Source: JAFGAV01 sp041479055 (GTDB taxonomy: Bacteria; Acidobacteriota; Aminicenantia; Aminicenantales; JAFGAV01). Taken from it: a DNA stretch of 64,000 bases. Position numbers and translations under genes: made by a program. Location: the NCBI GenBank assembly GCA_963702835.1, contig OY969762.1:1116001-1180000 (forward strand). Direction: 5' to 3'. This document shows positions 33,408 to 42,154 of the stretch, one piece after another. Every line of letters begins with the position of its first letter. Position 1 is the first letter of the stretch. Under the pieces are notes generated by a model. The model was not told the DNA's origin and ran no database searches. It worked only from the letters and a program-made list of their open reading frames with translations.

Positions 33408-34160
33408 TCATCCGTACCGTCCGGTGATGTAGTCCTCGGTCCGCCGGTCGCGGGGCGAGGAAAAGACCTGCCCCGTCTCCCCGAACTCGACCAGCTCACC
33501 CATCAGGAAATAGCCGGCGGCCTCCGAGACTCGAGCCGCCTGCTGCATGTTATGCGTGACAATGACAATGGTGTAGCGTTCCTTGAGCTCGAACATCAGC
33601 TGTTCGATCCGCTCCGTGGCCAGGGGGTCGAGGGCCGAGCAGGGCTCGTCCATCAGCAGGACCTCCGGCTCCAGGGCCACCAGCCGGGCGATGCACAGCC
33701 GCTGCTGCTGCTCGCCCGAAAGCTCCAGGGCGTTGACTCGGAGCTTGTCCTTGAGCTCGTCCCACAACCAAACCGACTCCAGGCTCCGGCGCAGCCGCTT
33801 GTCCACCGTCTCCCTGTCCTTCAGGCCGTGAACTCGCAGGCCGAAGATGACATTATCCTGCACGCTCAAGGGAAAAGGGTTGGCCCGCTGGAAAACCATT
33901 CCCACCTTTTTCCTGAGCCGGAGCAGGTCGGTCTCCGGCCGGTTGATGTCCTCCCCGTCGATTGTCACCCGGCCGGTGAGGCGCACCCCCTCGATCAAAT
34001 CATTCATCCTGTTCAAACAGCGGAGGAAGGTGGACTTGCCGCAGCCGGAGGGCCCGATGAGAGCCGTAATCCGGCGCTCCTCGATCCCCAGGGTAATGTC
34101 CTTCAGCGCCTGGAAATTCCCATAAAACAGCGACAGGCCCTCAACTTCAATAAGGCTCAT
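33408..34160 (-). CDS. pstB: Phosphate ABC transporter ATPase, canonical copy
   Basis: A 250-residue ABC ATPase with all working motifs: Walker A GPSGCGKSTF, Q-loop in VFQRANPFPLSV (typical of PstB), signature LSGEQQQRLCIAR (LSGGQ with Glu), Walker B VLLMDEPCSALDP and H-loop His in VTHNMQQAARVS. It drives phosphate import through PstC/PstA. I chose ATG 34160, one base after the stop of the neighbouring ATPase gene; the open frame extends into that gene without homology. The pairing with a second, altered ATPase suggests a heterodimer. Confidence 0.93.
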   Translation of the reverse strand: MSLIEVEGLSLFYGNFQALKDITLGIEERRITALIGPSGCGKSTFLRCLNRMNDLIEGVRLTGRVTIDGEDINRPETDLLRLRKKVGMVFQRANPFPLSVQDNVIFGLRVHGLKDRETVDKRLRRSLESVWLWDELKDKLRVNALELSGEQQQRLCIARLVALEPEVLLMDEPCSALDPLATERIEQLMFELKERYTIVIVTHNMQQAARVSEAAGYFLMGELVEFGETGQVFSSPRDRRTEDYITGRYG

Positions 34161-34161
34161 T

Positions 34162-34914
34162 TTAGCCGAACCTTCCCAGGATAAAGTCTTCCGTGCGCCG
34201 GTCGGCCGGCGCGGTGAAGATGCGCTCGGTGGCCCCGACCTCAATCAGCTGGCCGCCCAGAAAAAAAGCGGTACGGTCGGCCACCCGGGCCGACTGTTTT
34301 GTGTTGTTGGTGACCAGAATGATGGTGTAATCCCTTTTCAACTTCTGCAGGGATTCCTCTATTTTCATGGTGGAGACGGGGTCCAGCCCGGAAGTGGGCT
34401 CGTCCAGGAGAATGAAATCCGGCTTGAGGGCCAGGACCCGGGCTATGCACAGCCGCTGCTGCTGCCCTCCGCTGAGCTTGAGGGCGCTGGAATCCAGCCG
34501 GTCTTTGACTTCTTCCCACAAGGAAGTCTTCTCCAGGGAGTCCCGGGCCAGCGCGTCCAGCCGCTCCTTGCCCCGCAGGCCGGCCAGCCGCGGGCCGAAA
34601 ACTATGTTTTCATAAACGCTCCTGGGCAAAGGCACGGGCGTGGCGAACACCATCCCCAGCCGACGCCGCAGCTCGGTCAGGCTCGTCCCGGGGGCATAGA
34701 TGTTCCGGCCGTCGATTTCGACCTCCCCTTCCGTCCGGGAGCCCTGGACCAGGTCGTTGAGGCGGTTGAGCGAGCGGAGGAATGATGATTTGCCGCTGCC
34801 GGCCGGGCCGATGACGCCCAGTATTTCGTTCCGGTAGATTTCCAAGTTGACACGGTTCAGGGTCTGCTGCGGCCCGAAGAAATGGCTGAAGTCCCGGAGG
34901 CGGATGGCGATCAT
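34162..34914 (-). CDS. Phosphate ABC transporter ATPase-like paralog with degenerate Q- and H-loops
   Basis: A 250-residue PstB paralog. Walker A (GPAGSGKSSF), signature (LSGGQQQRLCIAR) and Walker B (FILLDEPTSGLD) are intact. The Q-loop Gln is replaced (MVFATPVPLPRS instead of VFQxPxPFP), and the H-loop His is Asn (LVTNNTKQSARV instead of VTHNMQQ). These two residues normally sense the transporter and the gamma phosphate. It overlaps pstA by 4 bases and precedes the canonical pstB. The likely reading is a heterodimeric ATPase with one consensus and one weakened half; which composite site is weakened depends on the dimer geometry. Confidence 0.85.
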   Translation of the reverse strand: MIAIRLRDFSHFFGPQQTLNRVNLEIYRNEILGVIGPAGSGKSSFLRSLNRLNDLVQGSRTEGEVEIDGRNIYAPGTSLTELRRRLGMVFATPVPLPRSVYENIVFGPRLAGLRGKERLDALARDSLEKTSLWEEVKDRLDSSALKLSGGQQQRLCIARVLALKPDFILLDEPTSGLDPVSTMKIEESLQKLKRDYTIILVTNNTKQSARVADRTAFFLGGQLIEVGATERIFTAPADRRTEDFILGRFG

Positions 34915-35747
34915 CCGTACCTCCGGATGAAGCGGTGCATCAGGCGATAGGTGACCAGGTTGATGAGCAGGATGGCGATGATGAGCACGGCCGCCGTACC
35001 GTAAGCCTTGGGCAGGGAGATGCCCTCCCGGGCCAGGATGTAGAAATGGACGGACATGGTCCGGGTGGAAGAGAAGAGCGAGGTGGGAGTCCGCAGGGAG
35101 CTGCCCGCGGTGAAGATGACCGCCGCCGTTTCGCCGATGCTGCGTCCGATGCTGAGAATGATGCCGGTGACGATGCCCGGCAGGGCCGAGGGGAGCACCA
35201 CCCGGGTGACCATCTGCCAGCGGGTGCTGCCCAGCGAGGTGCTCACCTCGCGGTAAGACTGCGGCACGCAGCGGAGGGCCTCCTCACTGGTGCGGATGAT
35301 GGTCGGCAGGATCATGAAGGCCAGGGTCAGGCCGCCGCTCAGGATGGACCAGCCGAACCCCAGCTTGATGACAAACAGGATGAAGCCGAACAGGCCGAAG
35401 ATGATGGAGGGGATGCCGGCCAGGCAATCCGCCCCGAAGCGGATGATACGCGTCAGCCTGTTCTCCCAGGTATATTCGGTCAGAAAAACGGCCGTGCCCA
35501 CTCCCAGCGGAGTGGCCACCAGGAGGGCCATGAGGGTCAGGATCAGCGTGCCGACAATGGTCGAAAAAATGCCGCCCGTCTTGCCCATCTCGTGGGGATT
35601 CTCGGCCAGGAAAGATAAGCTCAAGGCGGGCAGCCCCCGGCTTAAGACAAAGACAATGATGAACAGCAGGACGAGGACGGTGGCCAGGGTCATAGCCGTC
35701 AGCAGGACTTTGGCCAGGCGCTGCTCCAGCCGGGGGTTGAGGCGCAT
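34911..35747 (-). CDS. pstA: Phosphate ABC transporter permease PstA
   Basis: A 278-residue permease with six membrane helices. The EAA-type loop that contacts the ATPase is at EEALRCVPQSYREVSTSLGSTRWQ. The segment SIGRSIGETAAVIFTAG is typical of PstA/PstC. It follows pstC by 5 bases and overlaps the first ATPase gene by 4 (ATGA). It is intact over its full length, unlike pstC. Confidence 0.93.
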   Translation of the reverse strand: MRLNPRLEQRLAKVLLTAMTLATVLVLLFIIVFVLSRGLPALSLSFLAENPHEMGKTGGIFSTIVGTLILTLMALLVATPLGVGTAVFLTEYTWENRLTRIIRFGADCLAGIPSIIFGLFGFILFVIKLGFGWSILSGGLTLAFMILPTIIRTSEEALRCVPQSYREVSTSLGSTRWQMVTRVVLPSALPGIVTGIILSIGRSIGETAAVIFTAGSSLRTPTSLFSSTRTMSVHFYILAREGISLPKAYGTAAVLIIAILLINLVTYRLMHRFIRRYG

Positions 35748-35752
35748 TCCGC

Positions 35753-36615
35753 CTACCTCGCTCTCCTCCGCCTGGCCGAGCTGAGGCTGGCCAGGAAATT
35801 GAGGACCATGATGATGATGAACAGAATCACCCCCGTGGCGAACAGCGCTTCCCGGTGGGCGCCGCTGGCGTAGGACATCTCCAGGGCGATGTTGGAGGTC
35901 AGCGTGCGGACAGGGTCCAGGGGCGAGTGGGGGATGGCGGCCGCATTGCCGGCGATCATGATGACGGCCATGGTCTCCCCGATGGCCCGGCCCATGCCCA
36001 GGATGATGCTGGCCACGATCCCCGAGCGGGCCGAGGGCAGCAGCACCAGGCGCACGGCCTGCCAGCGGGTGGCGCCCATGGCCAAGGCCCCCTCGCGGTA
36101 GCTGGGGGGAGGGCTTGGAGGGAATCGACGGAAATGCTGATGACGGTCGGCAGGATCATGATGCCCAGGATGATGGAGGCGGCCAGGACCGACAGGCCCG
36201 GGCCGCCCAGCGTCTGGCGAATGAAGGGCACCAGCACCACTACGCCGATGAACCCGTAAACTACGGAAGGGATGCCGGCCAGGAGCTCGATGACGGGCTT
36301 GAGGATGTTCCGCAATCTTTTGGAGGAGAATTCGGTCAGGAACACGGCGCAGGCCAGGCCGAAGGGCACGCCGATGACAAGCGCTCCGCCGGTAACCAGC
36401 AGCGAGCCGACGATCATGGGCAGCAGGCCGAAGCTCTTCTGGCTGGGGTACCAGTCCATCCCGAATAGAAACCGGCCGACCCCCTGCCGGAACATGATCG
36501 GAGTTCCTGAGGCAAATATGAAAACAGTGATGACGGCCAGGATGGACACTGCGGAGAAGGCGGCCAGGAGCAGGGCCGCCCGGATGAAACGTTCTTTTCT
36601 TTCGATCCGGCTCAT
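35753..36615 (-). CDS. pstC: Phosphate ABC transporter permease PstC, interrupted by a frameshift
   Basis: The two halves of one PstC permease lie in different frames. The first (from ATG 36615) has helices 1-4 and reaches SVDSLQALPP. The second continues SYREGALAMGATRWQAVRLVLLPS and the family segment GMGRAIGETMAVIMIAG, ending at 35753. The switch falls in a run of six C on the coding strand (six G at 36104-36109 on the plus strand); seven would restore one frame of about 287 residues. As written, the protein stops making sense just at the ATPase-contact loop. Everything else in the operon is intact, so a base-calling error is a fair possibility. Confidence 0.88.
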
Positions 36616-36622
36616 GATGGAC

Positions 36623-37429
36623 TCAGCGGAGCGGAATCAGTCCTTCTTTCTTGACCAGGGCCTGCCCCTCCTCGGAGAGGACGAAATCAATGAAGGCTCG
36701 GGCCGGGCCGCCGGGCGGACCCTTGCTCACGAAAAGGAAAGGCCGCACCAGCAGATATTCCTTCCTCCGAATGGTCTCCTCTCCGGCCGCGACGCCGTCC
36801 AGCCGCAGGGCCTTGACCCTGTCGCTGACCAGGCCCAGCGAAATATAGCCGATGGAGTTGGGGTTGCCGGCCACGATCTCCCGGACTGTGCCGTTGGAGT
36901 CCTGAACAATGGCCCCCTTGAAAATTCGTTCCTGGCCCATGACCAGCTCCTGAAAGGCAGCCCGAGTGCCAGACCCTTCCTCCCTGGTTACCACGTCAAT
37001 CTCCCGGTCAGGCCCGCCCAGAACTCGCCAATTGCGGACCTCGCCTCTGAAAATGGATTTCACCTGGAAGAGGCTAAGGTCTTGGAGAGGGTTGGCCGGA
37101 TGGACTATGACGGCCAGGCCGTCGTGCGCGACCACAATCTCCTGGAGGTCTTTTTCCTCTGGTTTCAACTCGCGCGAGGACATGCCGATGTGGGCCGCGC
37201 CGCTGCGCACGGCCTGGATGCCCGCGCTCGACCCGCCGCTCTGGACCGTAACCACCGCCCCGCGATGTTTTTCCATATAGACCTCGGCCCAGCGGTCGGC
37301 GAACGGCTGGATGCTGGTCGAACCGGCCAGGATGAGACCGCTCTGGGAGGGGCCGCGGGAGCAAGCCAGGGGAAAAAATACCATCAGGCCAAGGCAAGAT
37401 ACGACCAGCGCGCTGTATTTCGATATCAA
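36623..37429 (-). CDS. pstS: Phosphate-binding lipoprotein PstS
   Basis: A 268-residue periplasmic binding protein. The N-terminus ends in a lipobox (FPLAC, Cys22), so it is membrane-anchored. Phosphate-binding loops are visible: AGSTSIQPF, QSGGSSAGIQAV and REEGSGTRAAF. It captures phosphate for PstC/PstA. The start is TTG at 37429 with GAGGG upstream. It is the first gene of pstS-pstC-pstA-ATPase-pstB-phoU. I looked for a Pho box upstream and saw no convincing one. Confidence 0.93.
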   Translation of the reverse strand: MISKYSALVVSCLGLMVFFPLACSRGPSQSGLILAGSTSIQPFADRWAEVYMEKHRGAVVTVQSGGSSAGIQAVRSGAAHIGMSSRELKPEEKDLQEIVVAHDGLAVIVHPANPLQDLSLFQVKSIFRGEVRNWRVLGGPDREIDVVTREEGSGTRAAFQELVMGQERIFKGAIVQDSNGTVREIVAGNPNSIGYISLGLVSDRVKALRLDGVAAGEETIRRKEYLLVRPFLFVSKGPPGGPARAFIDFVLSEEGQALVKKEGLIPLR

Positions 37430-37458
37430 TTCTCAGCCCTCGTCCGGAGCGGAAAATT

Positions 37459-37487
37459 TTTATAACATATAAGGATACATGAAGCAA
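37459..37487 (-). promoter_or_regulatory. Promoter of pst operon
   Basis: On the minus strand TTGCTT (37487-37482), a 17-base spacer and TATAAA (37464-37459). The imperfect -35 fits a promoter that needs an activator, but no clear PhoB site was found. Confidence 0.5.
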
Positions 37488-37529
37488 CTACATATGGATA
37501 TGGAGATGCTATTCTTTCAAATGCCGCGC

Positions 37530-37558
37530 TTGCAAATCCAAAGTCGGCTGAGTAAAAT
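37530..37558 (+). promoter_or_regulatory. Promoter of permease-C69 cluster
   Basis: TTGCAA (37530-37535), a 17-base spacer and TAAAAT (37553-37558), followed by GAAGGA and ATG 37576. It is divergent to the pst promoter about 45 bases away. Confidence 0.5.
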
Positions 37559-37575
37559 GGCCGAAGGATAAAGTC

Positions 37576-38877
37576 ATGACCTTGCCCATATTCTTTGTCC
37601 TGGCGATTATCATCCTGGCCTATGCGGCCTCCAGCCTCCTGAAGCGGCCGGTGGAGATCAGCATGTTGGTTGCCGCCGTGGCCGGCGGCCTGGCCGGGGC
37701 TTTCTTCAAAACACCTCAGCTGATTGAACTTCCCCGCCACCTGGTCGAAGGCGCATTCACCTACCTGGATGTCATCCTGGTCTTCTCCACGGCCACCATC
37801 TTCATGGCCATCATCAGCGAATCGGGCGGCGCGAACTATGTGGTTCGGGGAGCGACCCGGGCCCTGGGCCGCTTCCGGGTCCTGGCCCTCATCGTGCTCA
37901 TGATCATCGTCCTTATTCCCGGCGCCTTGACCGGGGCCGGCAGCGTCTCCATCCTGGTGGTGGGCGCGCCGGTGGCCATGGCCTTGCTGTCCATGGGCAT
38001 ATCCCGAAAGCGCACGGCCGCCATTCTGTTCATCACCGCCGGCCTGAGCGCGGCCGCTCCCCCGGTCAACATTTGGGCCATGGTGCTGTGCGCCGGGACG
38101 GCTATTCCCTACGTCGGGTTCGAGCTGACTTTGGGAATCCCCGTTCTCCTGCTGGGGACCTTCACCGTCCTGGTGCTTGGCCTCAAAAGAGATAAGAAGG
38201 CCGAGGCCATCACTTTTCCCGAAGTTTCAGCCGGCATGGCCTGGTGGCGAGTGGCCATTCCCTTCATCGTATTTTTCGGCCTGATAGCGGCCTACCGCCT
38301 GTGGCCTTTCAACCTGCCCCTCTTGGGCCTTCCCCTGGAATTCACTATCGCCGGGCTCATCGCCTGGCTGCTAAGCCCCAAGAGGATCAACATCTGGCGT
38401 CTGTCGGGCCGGACCCTGAAGCGCCTGCTGCCGCTGCTGTCGATCATGATCATCGTCGGAATGCTCCAGCAGGTCATGACCATCACCGGCGTGCGCGGGC
38501 TCATCTCTTATGCCGTGATCAGCATCCCGCTCGTCCTGCTGTTCATCAGCTTCGCCGTCATCATCCCCTTCTCCGAGGGCATCCTGGCCTACGGCGCGGC
38601 GGCCATCCTCGGCATTCCCCTCATCTGGTACCTGAATTCCATCGGCATGCACGCCACGGTGGCCATCGCCGGCTTGAGCATGCTTTGGCCCCTGGGCGAT
38701 GCGCTCCCGCCCACGGCCATCATCGCCCGGCTGAGCATAATGGTCTCGGAGTATAAGGGCTCGCTGTGGAGCGTCATCCGGACGATGTGGCTGCCCTGGC
38801 TGGTCCAGACCGCGGCGGGCATTTTGATGATTGTCTTCAGCGCCAAGCTTTCCTTCCTGGTGCGCTGGAGCATGTGA
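37576..38877 (+). CDS. DctM-like (TRAP large subunit/ion transporter superfamily) permease
   Basis: A 433-residue protein with about 12 membrane helices. Patterns such as PGALTGAGSVSILVVGAPVA, ITAGLSAAAPPVNIWAM and WPLGDALPPTAIIARLS, with paired Pro-rich re-entrant loops in each half, match the DctM/ion-transporter superfamily that carries dicarboxylates or similar anions. No DctP binding protein or DctQ subunit of normal size is next to it, only a 55-residue membrane protein, so a binding-protein-free carrier is likely. It leads a plus-strand unit with exported amide hydrolases, which suggests import of their products. Confidence 0.75.
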   Translation: MTLPIFFVLAIIILAYAASSLLKRPVEISMLVAAVAGGLAGAFFKTPQLIELPRHLVEGAFTYLDVILVFSTATIFMAIISESGGANYVVRGATRALGRFRVLALIVLMIIVLIPGALTGAGSVSILVVGAPVAMALLSMGISRKRTAAILFITAGLSAAAPPVNIWAMVLCAGTAIPYVGFELTLGIPVLLLGTFTVLVLGLKRDKKAEAITFPEVSAGMAWWRVAIPFIVFFGLIAAYRLWPFNLPLLGLPLEFTIAGLIAWLLSPKRINIWRLSGRTLKRLLPLLSIMIIVGMLQQVMTITGVRGLISYAVISIPLVLLFISFAVIIPFSEGILAYGAAAILGIPLIWYLNSIGMHATVAIAGLSMLWPLGDALPPTAIIARLSIMVSEYKGSLWSVIRTMWLPWLVQTAAGILMIVFSAKLSFLVRWSM

Positions 38878-38892
38878 GAGGGAGATACTGCC

Positions 38893-39060
38893 ATGATCCT
38901 GGCCCAAAACCTGGTCATGATCGCCTATTATGTCGTGTCCGCTTATCTGACTGCCGTCCTGATCCGGAATTTCGTCCAGGAGAAAAAAAGCCTGGACGAA
39001 GCGGTGCTCATCCTCGTCGTCCTCATCCCCCTGGTTCTCCGTCTGTTCAGGATCAAATAA
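38893..39060 (+). CDS. 55-residue two-helix membrane microprotein
   Basis: An open frame from ATG 38893 with GGGAGA upstream, 15 bases after the permease stop and 15 before the next gene. Residues 4-26 form one hydrophobic helix (ending VLIRNF), residues 27-35 are charged (VQEKKSLDE) and residues 36-50 form a second hydrophobic helix ending in LFRIK. The tight spacing, ribosome site and clean two-helix pattern make a real gene likely. It could be a small accessory subunit of the permease, in the place where TRAP systems have DctQ. No family recognised. Confidence 0.65.
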   Translation: MILAQNLVMIAYYVVSAYLTAVLIRNFVQEKKSLDEAVLILVVLIPLVLRLFRIK

Positions 39061-39075
39061 ATCGAGGAAAAGGCC

Positions 39076-40239
39076 ATGTCCCGCATCACAGTATGGAAAA
39101 TCTTTTTCGCTGCCTTCATCGCTTTCCTGATGGTGGCCTCGGCCATTCCTTTCTACGAGATGCGCCATTTCAAGGTGCCGGTGGTCGCCGGCCCGGGAGT
39201 GACCAAGGTCATCAAGCTCAGTCACTTCCTGCCGAACCTGCAAGGAACCGCGGCCGACACTGATGTCTTCTACCTGGAGGGCCAAGAGCCGGGCGGCAAG
39301 GTCCTGGTCATGGCCAACACTCACTCTAACGAGCCGGAAGGGCTGCTGGCCGCCCTGATCATGATCGAGAACGCCGTGGTGGAAAAAGGGACGCTCATCG
39401 TCATTCCCGTCTTCAACCGCAGCGGCAGCATCGACACTAAGCCGGGCGACGGGTACATGCTCTATTACAACATCCCCACGCCCTGGGGCCCCAAGAAGTT
39501 CCGCTATGGCAACCGCGACGCCTCCCCCCTCGACGTCTGGCCTGACCCCGACGTCTACATTCACTACCCCGACCGGCAGCTCCTGTCCTATATCGACATC
39601 CGGAACACCAACCGAACCTGGCCGGGACGTCCGACCGGCTCTCTCATGGAGCGGGTGACCTATGCCGCCATGGAGCTGATGCGGCGGGAAAAAGTGGACA
39701 TAGCCATCGACCTGCACGGTGCGGAGACGATGTTCCCGGTGACCAATTGCATCGTCGCCCCGCAGAAGTCCTCCCGGTTGGCCACCCGGGCTTCGATTTA
39801 CGTCAAGGCCCGGGAGGGGTTCGACAACCATGTGGAAACCTCGCCGGTCGGGTTCCGCGGGCTTTCCCACCGGGAGATCGGGGACTACTCCGACACCCTG
39901 CCTTTCCTCCTCGAAGCCCCCATCCCCTTCCTCGACCAGCCCACCGGCCCCAAGACGGAAAAACTTCTTCTGGACGGCAAGGATCCTTTCCTTCTGAGCT
40001 TGTCCAAAAAGAAGAAGCTGTTCGTGCCCTACGATGAGAGCGGCTGGCCCATGGACAAGCGGGTCGGCCAGCACAGCTCGGTCATGCTGGAAATCATCTT
40101 CCAGTACTCAAAAAAATCCCCGCAGCGCGCGATCCTTATTCAGAACGTACCCCGCTACGCCGAACTGGTCAAAAACGGAACGGGATATTACCTCCACGAT
40201 CCGGCCAAGGCGGACAAGAGCCGCCTGCACAGGATCTAG
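39076..40239 (+). CDS. AstE/AspA-like zinc-dependent deacylase (M14 relative), membrane-anchored
   Basis: A 387-residue protein with an N-terminal hydrophobic anchor (about 8-24). The zinc site follows the succinylglutamate desuccinylase/aspartoacylase pattern: His-x-x-Glu in NTHSNEPEGLLA, and the third ligand in AIDLHGAETMFP. The Arg/Asn substrate region appears as NTNRTWPG. The family cleaves N-acyl amino acids or C-terminal residues of peptides. The anchor would place the active site outside the cytoplasm. It sits between the microprotein and the C69 hydrolases, so the unit probably handles acylated amino acids or dipeptides. Confidence 0.75.
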   Translation: MSRITVWKIFFAAFIAFLMVASAIPFYEMRHFKVPVVAGPGVTKVIKLSHFLPNLQGTAADTDVFYLEGQEPGGKVLVMANTHSNEPEGLLAALIMIENAVVEKGTLIVIPVFNRSGSIDTKPGDGYMLYYNIPTPWGPKKFRYGNRDASPLDVWPDPDVYIHYPDRQLLSYIDIRNTNRTWPGRPTGSLMERVTYAAMELMRREKVDIAIDLHGAETMFPVTNCIVAPQKSSRLATRASIYVKAREGFDNHVETSPVGFRGLSHREIGDYSDTLPFLLEAPIPFLDQPTGPKTEKLLLDGKDPFLLSLSKKKKLFVPYDESGWPMDKRVGQHSSVMLEIIFQYSKKSPQRAILIQNVPRYAELVKNGTGYYLHDPAKADKSRLHRI

Positions 40240-40293
40240 TCGTGCCTCTTAGTTGTTCTGGGCCGCAAGGAGCACCACACTCTGAGGCACGAC
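40239..40293 (+). repeat. Inverted repeat after the deacylase gene
   Basis: GTCGTGCCTC (40239-40248) and GAGGCACGAC (40284-40293) form a perfect 10-base stem around 35 bases, starting at the last base of the stop codon. There is no U-tract, so it may stabilise the mRNA 3' end or limit read-through. The rest of the 40240-40383 gap shows nothing else. Confidence 0.5.
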
Positions 40294-40383
40294 CGCCGGG
40301 CGGGTTTGAGTGGGGCGGAAATTATGAGACGGTGCACTAGCCCCCTGTCCGCTCCACAATCCTCGACCGGGAGCCGTCTGACC

Positions 40384-42114
40384 ATGAAGAAGTTCTCCGG
40401 TCTGGTCCTGGCCTGCTTCTTGGTATCGACCTTGGTTGCAGTGCTCGCCCTCCGCGATCGGACGGCTCCGGGAGCGACGCTCCCGGGAGCAGCCACCGCC
40501 GATGAAGGACTCTCCCAGAACTGCACGGTCATCCTGGTGGGGAGGGCGGCCTCGGTTGACGGCTCGGTCTTCACCAGCCATGCCGCCGATTGCGGCGTCT
40601 GCGACTGGACCTTTCATTACGTGCCCGCGGCCGACCACCAGCCCGGCCAAAGGCGGCCGGTCTATAACATCGGCCAGATCCGGACCTGGCCGCCGGCCGA
40701 GGGCGGCAAATGGGAAATGATTAAAAAGGATCCGACCGGCCTGGAACTCCCCCAGCCGGCCCACACCTTCGGCTACCTCCACGGCGTGTTCGGCTATATG
40801 AACGATCAGCAACTGGCCATGGGCGAGTCCACTATCGGCAACGCCCGCAGGCTGACCAACCCCACGCCCGTGCCCAAGTTCAACATCACCATGCTGACCC
40901 TGCTGGCCATGGAAAGATGCAAGACGGCCCGGGAGGCCATCAAGCTCATGGGCACTCTGGCCGAAAAGTACGGCTACGGCTATCTGGACGGCGGCGAAAT
41001 GCTGGCCGTGGCCGACTCTCAAGAAGCCTGGATCTTTGAGATCATGCCCGTCGGCCCGCTGTGGAAACCGGACAGCGGGAAACCCGGCGCGGCCTGGGCC
41101 GCCCGGCGCGTGCCCGACGACCAGGTGTCCGTCTGCCCCAACGAGAGCCGCATCGGGGAGATCGACCTCTCCCAGCCGGATTTATTCCTGGCCTCACCCA
41201 ACTACAAGACTTTGGCCGCGGAGAACGGCCTCTATGATCCCCGCGGCGGGAAGCCGTTCTCCTGGAAGTCGGCCTATGCACCCGCCGAGGGGTCGGCGGC
41301 CACCAGCGCCCGCCGCTCGCGCATGTGGCGTTTTTTCAACTTGGTGGCGCCCTCCCTGGGGTTGAAGCCCGACCTGCCGAACATGGATTACCCATTCTCG
41401 GTCAGGCCGGATAAAAAATTATCGGTGGCCGATGTCATGGCCATCACCCGGGATAAAAGCCAGGGAACTCCTTTCGACCCGGTACGAGGCATCCGCGGCG
41501 GTCCTTTGGCCAACCCCAACATTTATAAAGGAGCTCGGCTCATCAGTGTCTCGGCCGCCAAATACACGACCATCACCCAGACCCGGAGCTGGCTGCCCTC
41601 TCCGGTGGGCGGCATCCTCTGGCTGGCTTTCGGGGCTCAGGATACGTCCTGCTATATCCCGCTCTATGCCGGGGTCACGGCCCTGCCGGTTTCATTCTCG
41701 GTGGGCGACCACTGGGAGTTCAACCGAGACTCGGCCCGCTGGGCATTCGATTACGTCGATTATCATACCCAGGCTGTTTATGCCCAAGCCATCCAGGATG
41801 TCCGGGAAGCGCAAGTCAGGCACGAGCAAACATCCCTGGCCCGCCTGAAGAATATCGACCTCGAGGCGGCTGAAAAATTTAAAACATCTCCGGCCGAGGC
41901 CGCGGCCCTCTTGACCAAATTCTGCCTGGCCAACGCCGAGGGCGTGGTCAAAGCCTGGTGGAAGCTGGGCGACGACCTGCTGGTCAAGTACAATCACCTG
42001 GTTTTTTATGAACCGGCCAACCGGTCGCGCGACCGGAGCAAGCCCCAGGCCGTGCCTCTCTGGGACAGAGCGGTCAAGATGGTTGACGTCCTGACTGAAT
42101 CGAGCGATAAATAG
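40384..42114 (+). CDS. Exported C69-family Ntn hydrolase (dipeptidase type), copy 1
   Basis: A 576-residue protein with a signal peptide (LVLACFLVSTLVAVLAL). After a short propeptide comes NCTVILVGRAASVDGSV, where the Cys would become the N-terminal nucleophile after processing, as in C69/U34 dipeptidases and acid ceramidase-like enzymes. Conserved patches include LPNMDYPFSVRPDKKLS, TTITQTRSWLP and WEFNRDSARWAFDYVD. Known members cleave dipeptides or related amides. The ATG at 40384 is chosen because the signal peptide starts there; the frame upstream is not conserved. It is a recent duplicate of the next gene. Confidence 0.88.
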   Translation: MKKFSGLVLACFLVSTLVAVLALRDRTAPGATLPGAATADEGLSQNCTVILVGRAASVDGSVFTSHAADCGVCDWTFHYVPAADHQPGQRRPVYNIGQIRTWPPAEGGKWEMIKKDPTGLELPQPAHTFGYLHGVFGYMNDQQLAMGESTIGNARRLTNPTPVPKFNITMLTLLAMERCKTAREAIKLMGTLAEKYGYGYLDGGEMLAVADSQEAWIFEIMPVGPLWKPDSGKPGAAWAARRVPDDQVSVCPNESRIGEIDLSQPDLFLASPNYKTLAAENGLYDPRGGKPFSWKSAYAPAEGSAATSARRSRMWRFFNLVAPSLGLKPDLPNMDYPFSVRPDKKLSVADVMAITRDKSQGTPFDPVRGIRGGPLANPNIYKGARLISVSAAKYTTITQTRSWLPSPVGGILWLAFGAQDTSCYIPLYAGVTALPVSFSVGDHWEFNRDSARWAFDYVDYHTQAVYAQAIQDVREAQVRHEQTSLARLKNIDLEAAEKFKTSPAEAAALLTKFCLANAEGVVKAWWKLGDDLLVKYNHLVFYEPANRSRDRSKPQAVPLWDRAVKMVDVLTESSDK

Positions 42115-42154
42115 AAAACCAAGAGATTGAAAGCGTAGCATAAGGAGGAAGACA

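Noticed and set aside
37430..37575. Pho box upstream of pstS
   Set aside because: I searched for tandem CTGTCAT-like repeats and found only a loose match, so no site is claimed.
38371..40074. 567-codon minus-strand open frame opposite the permease and deacylase
   Set aside because: Asp/Gly/His-rich shadow with no motif; the plus strand has the microprotein and enzyme genes.
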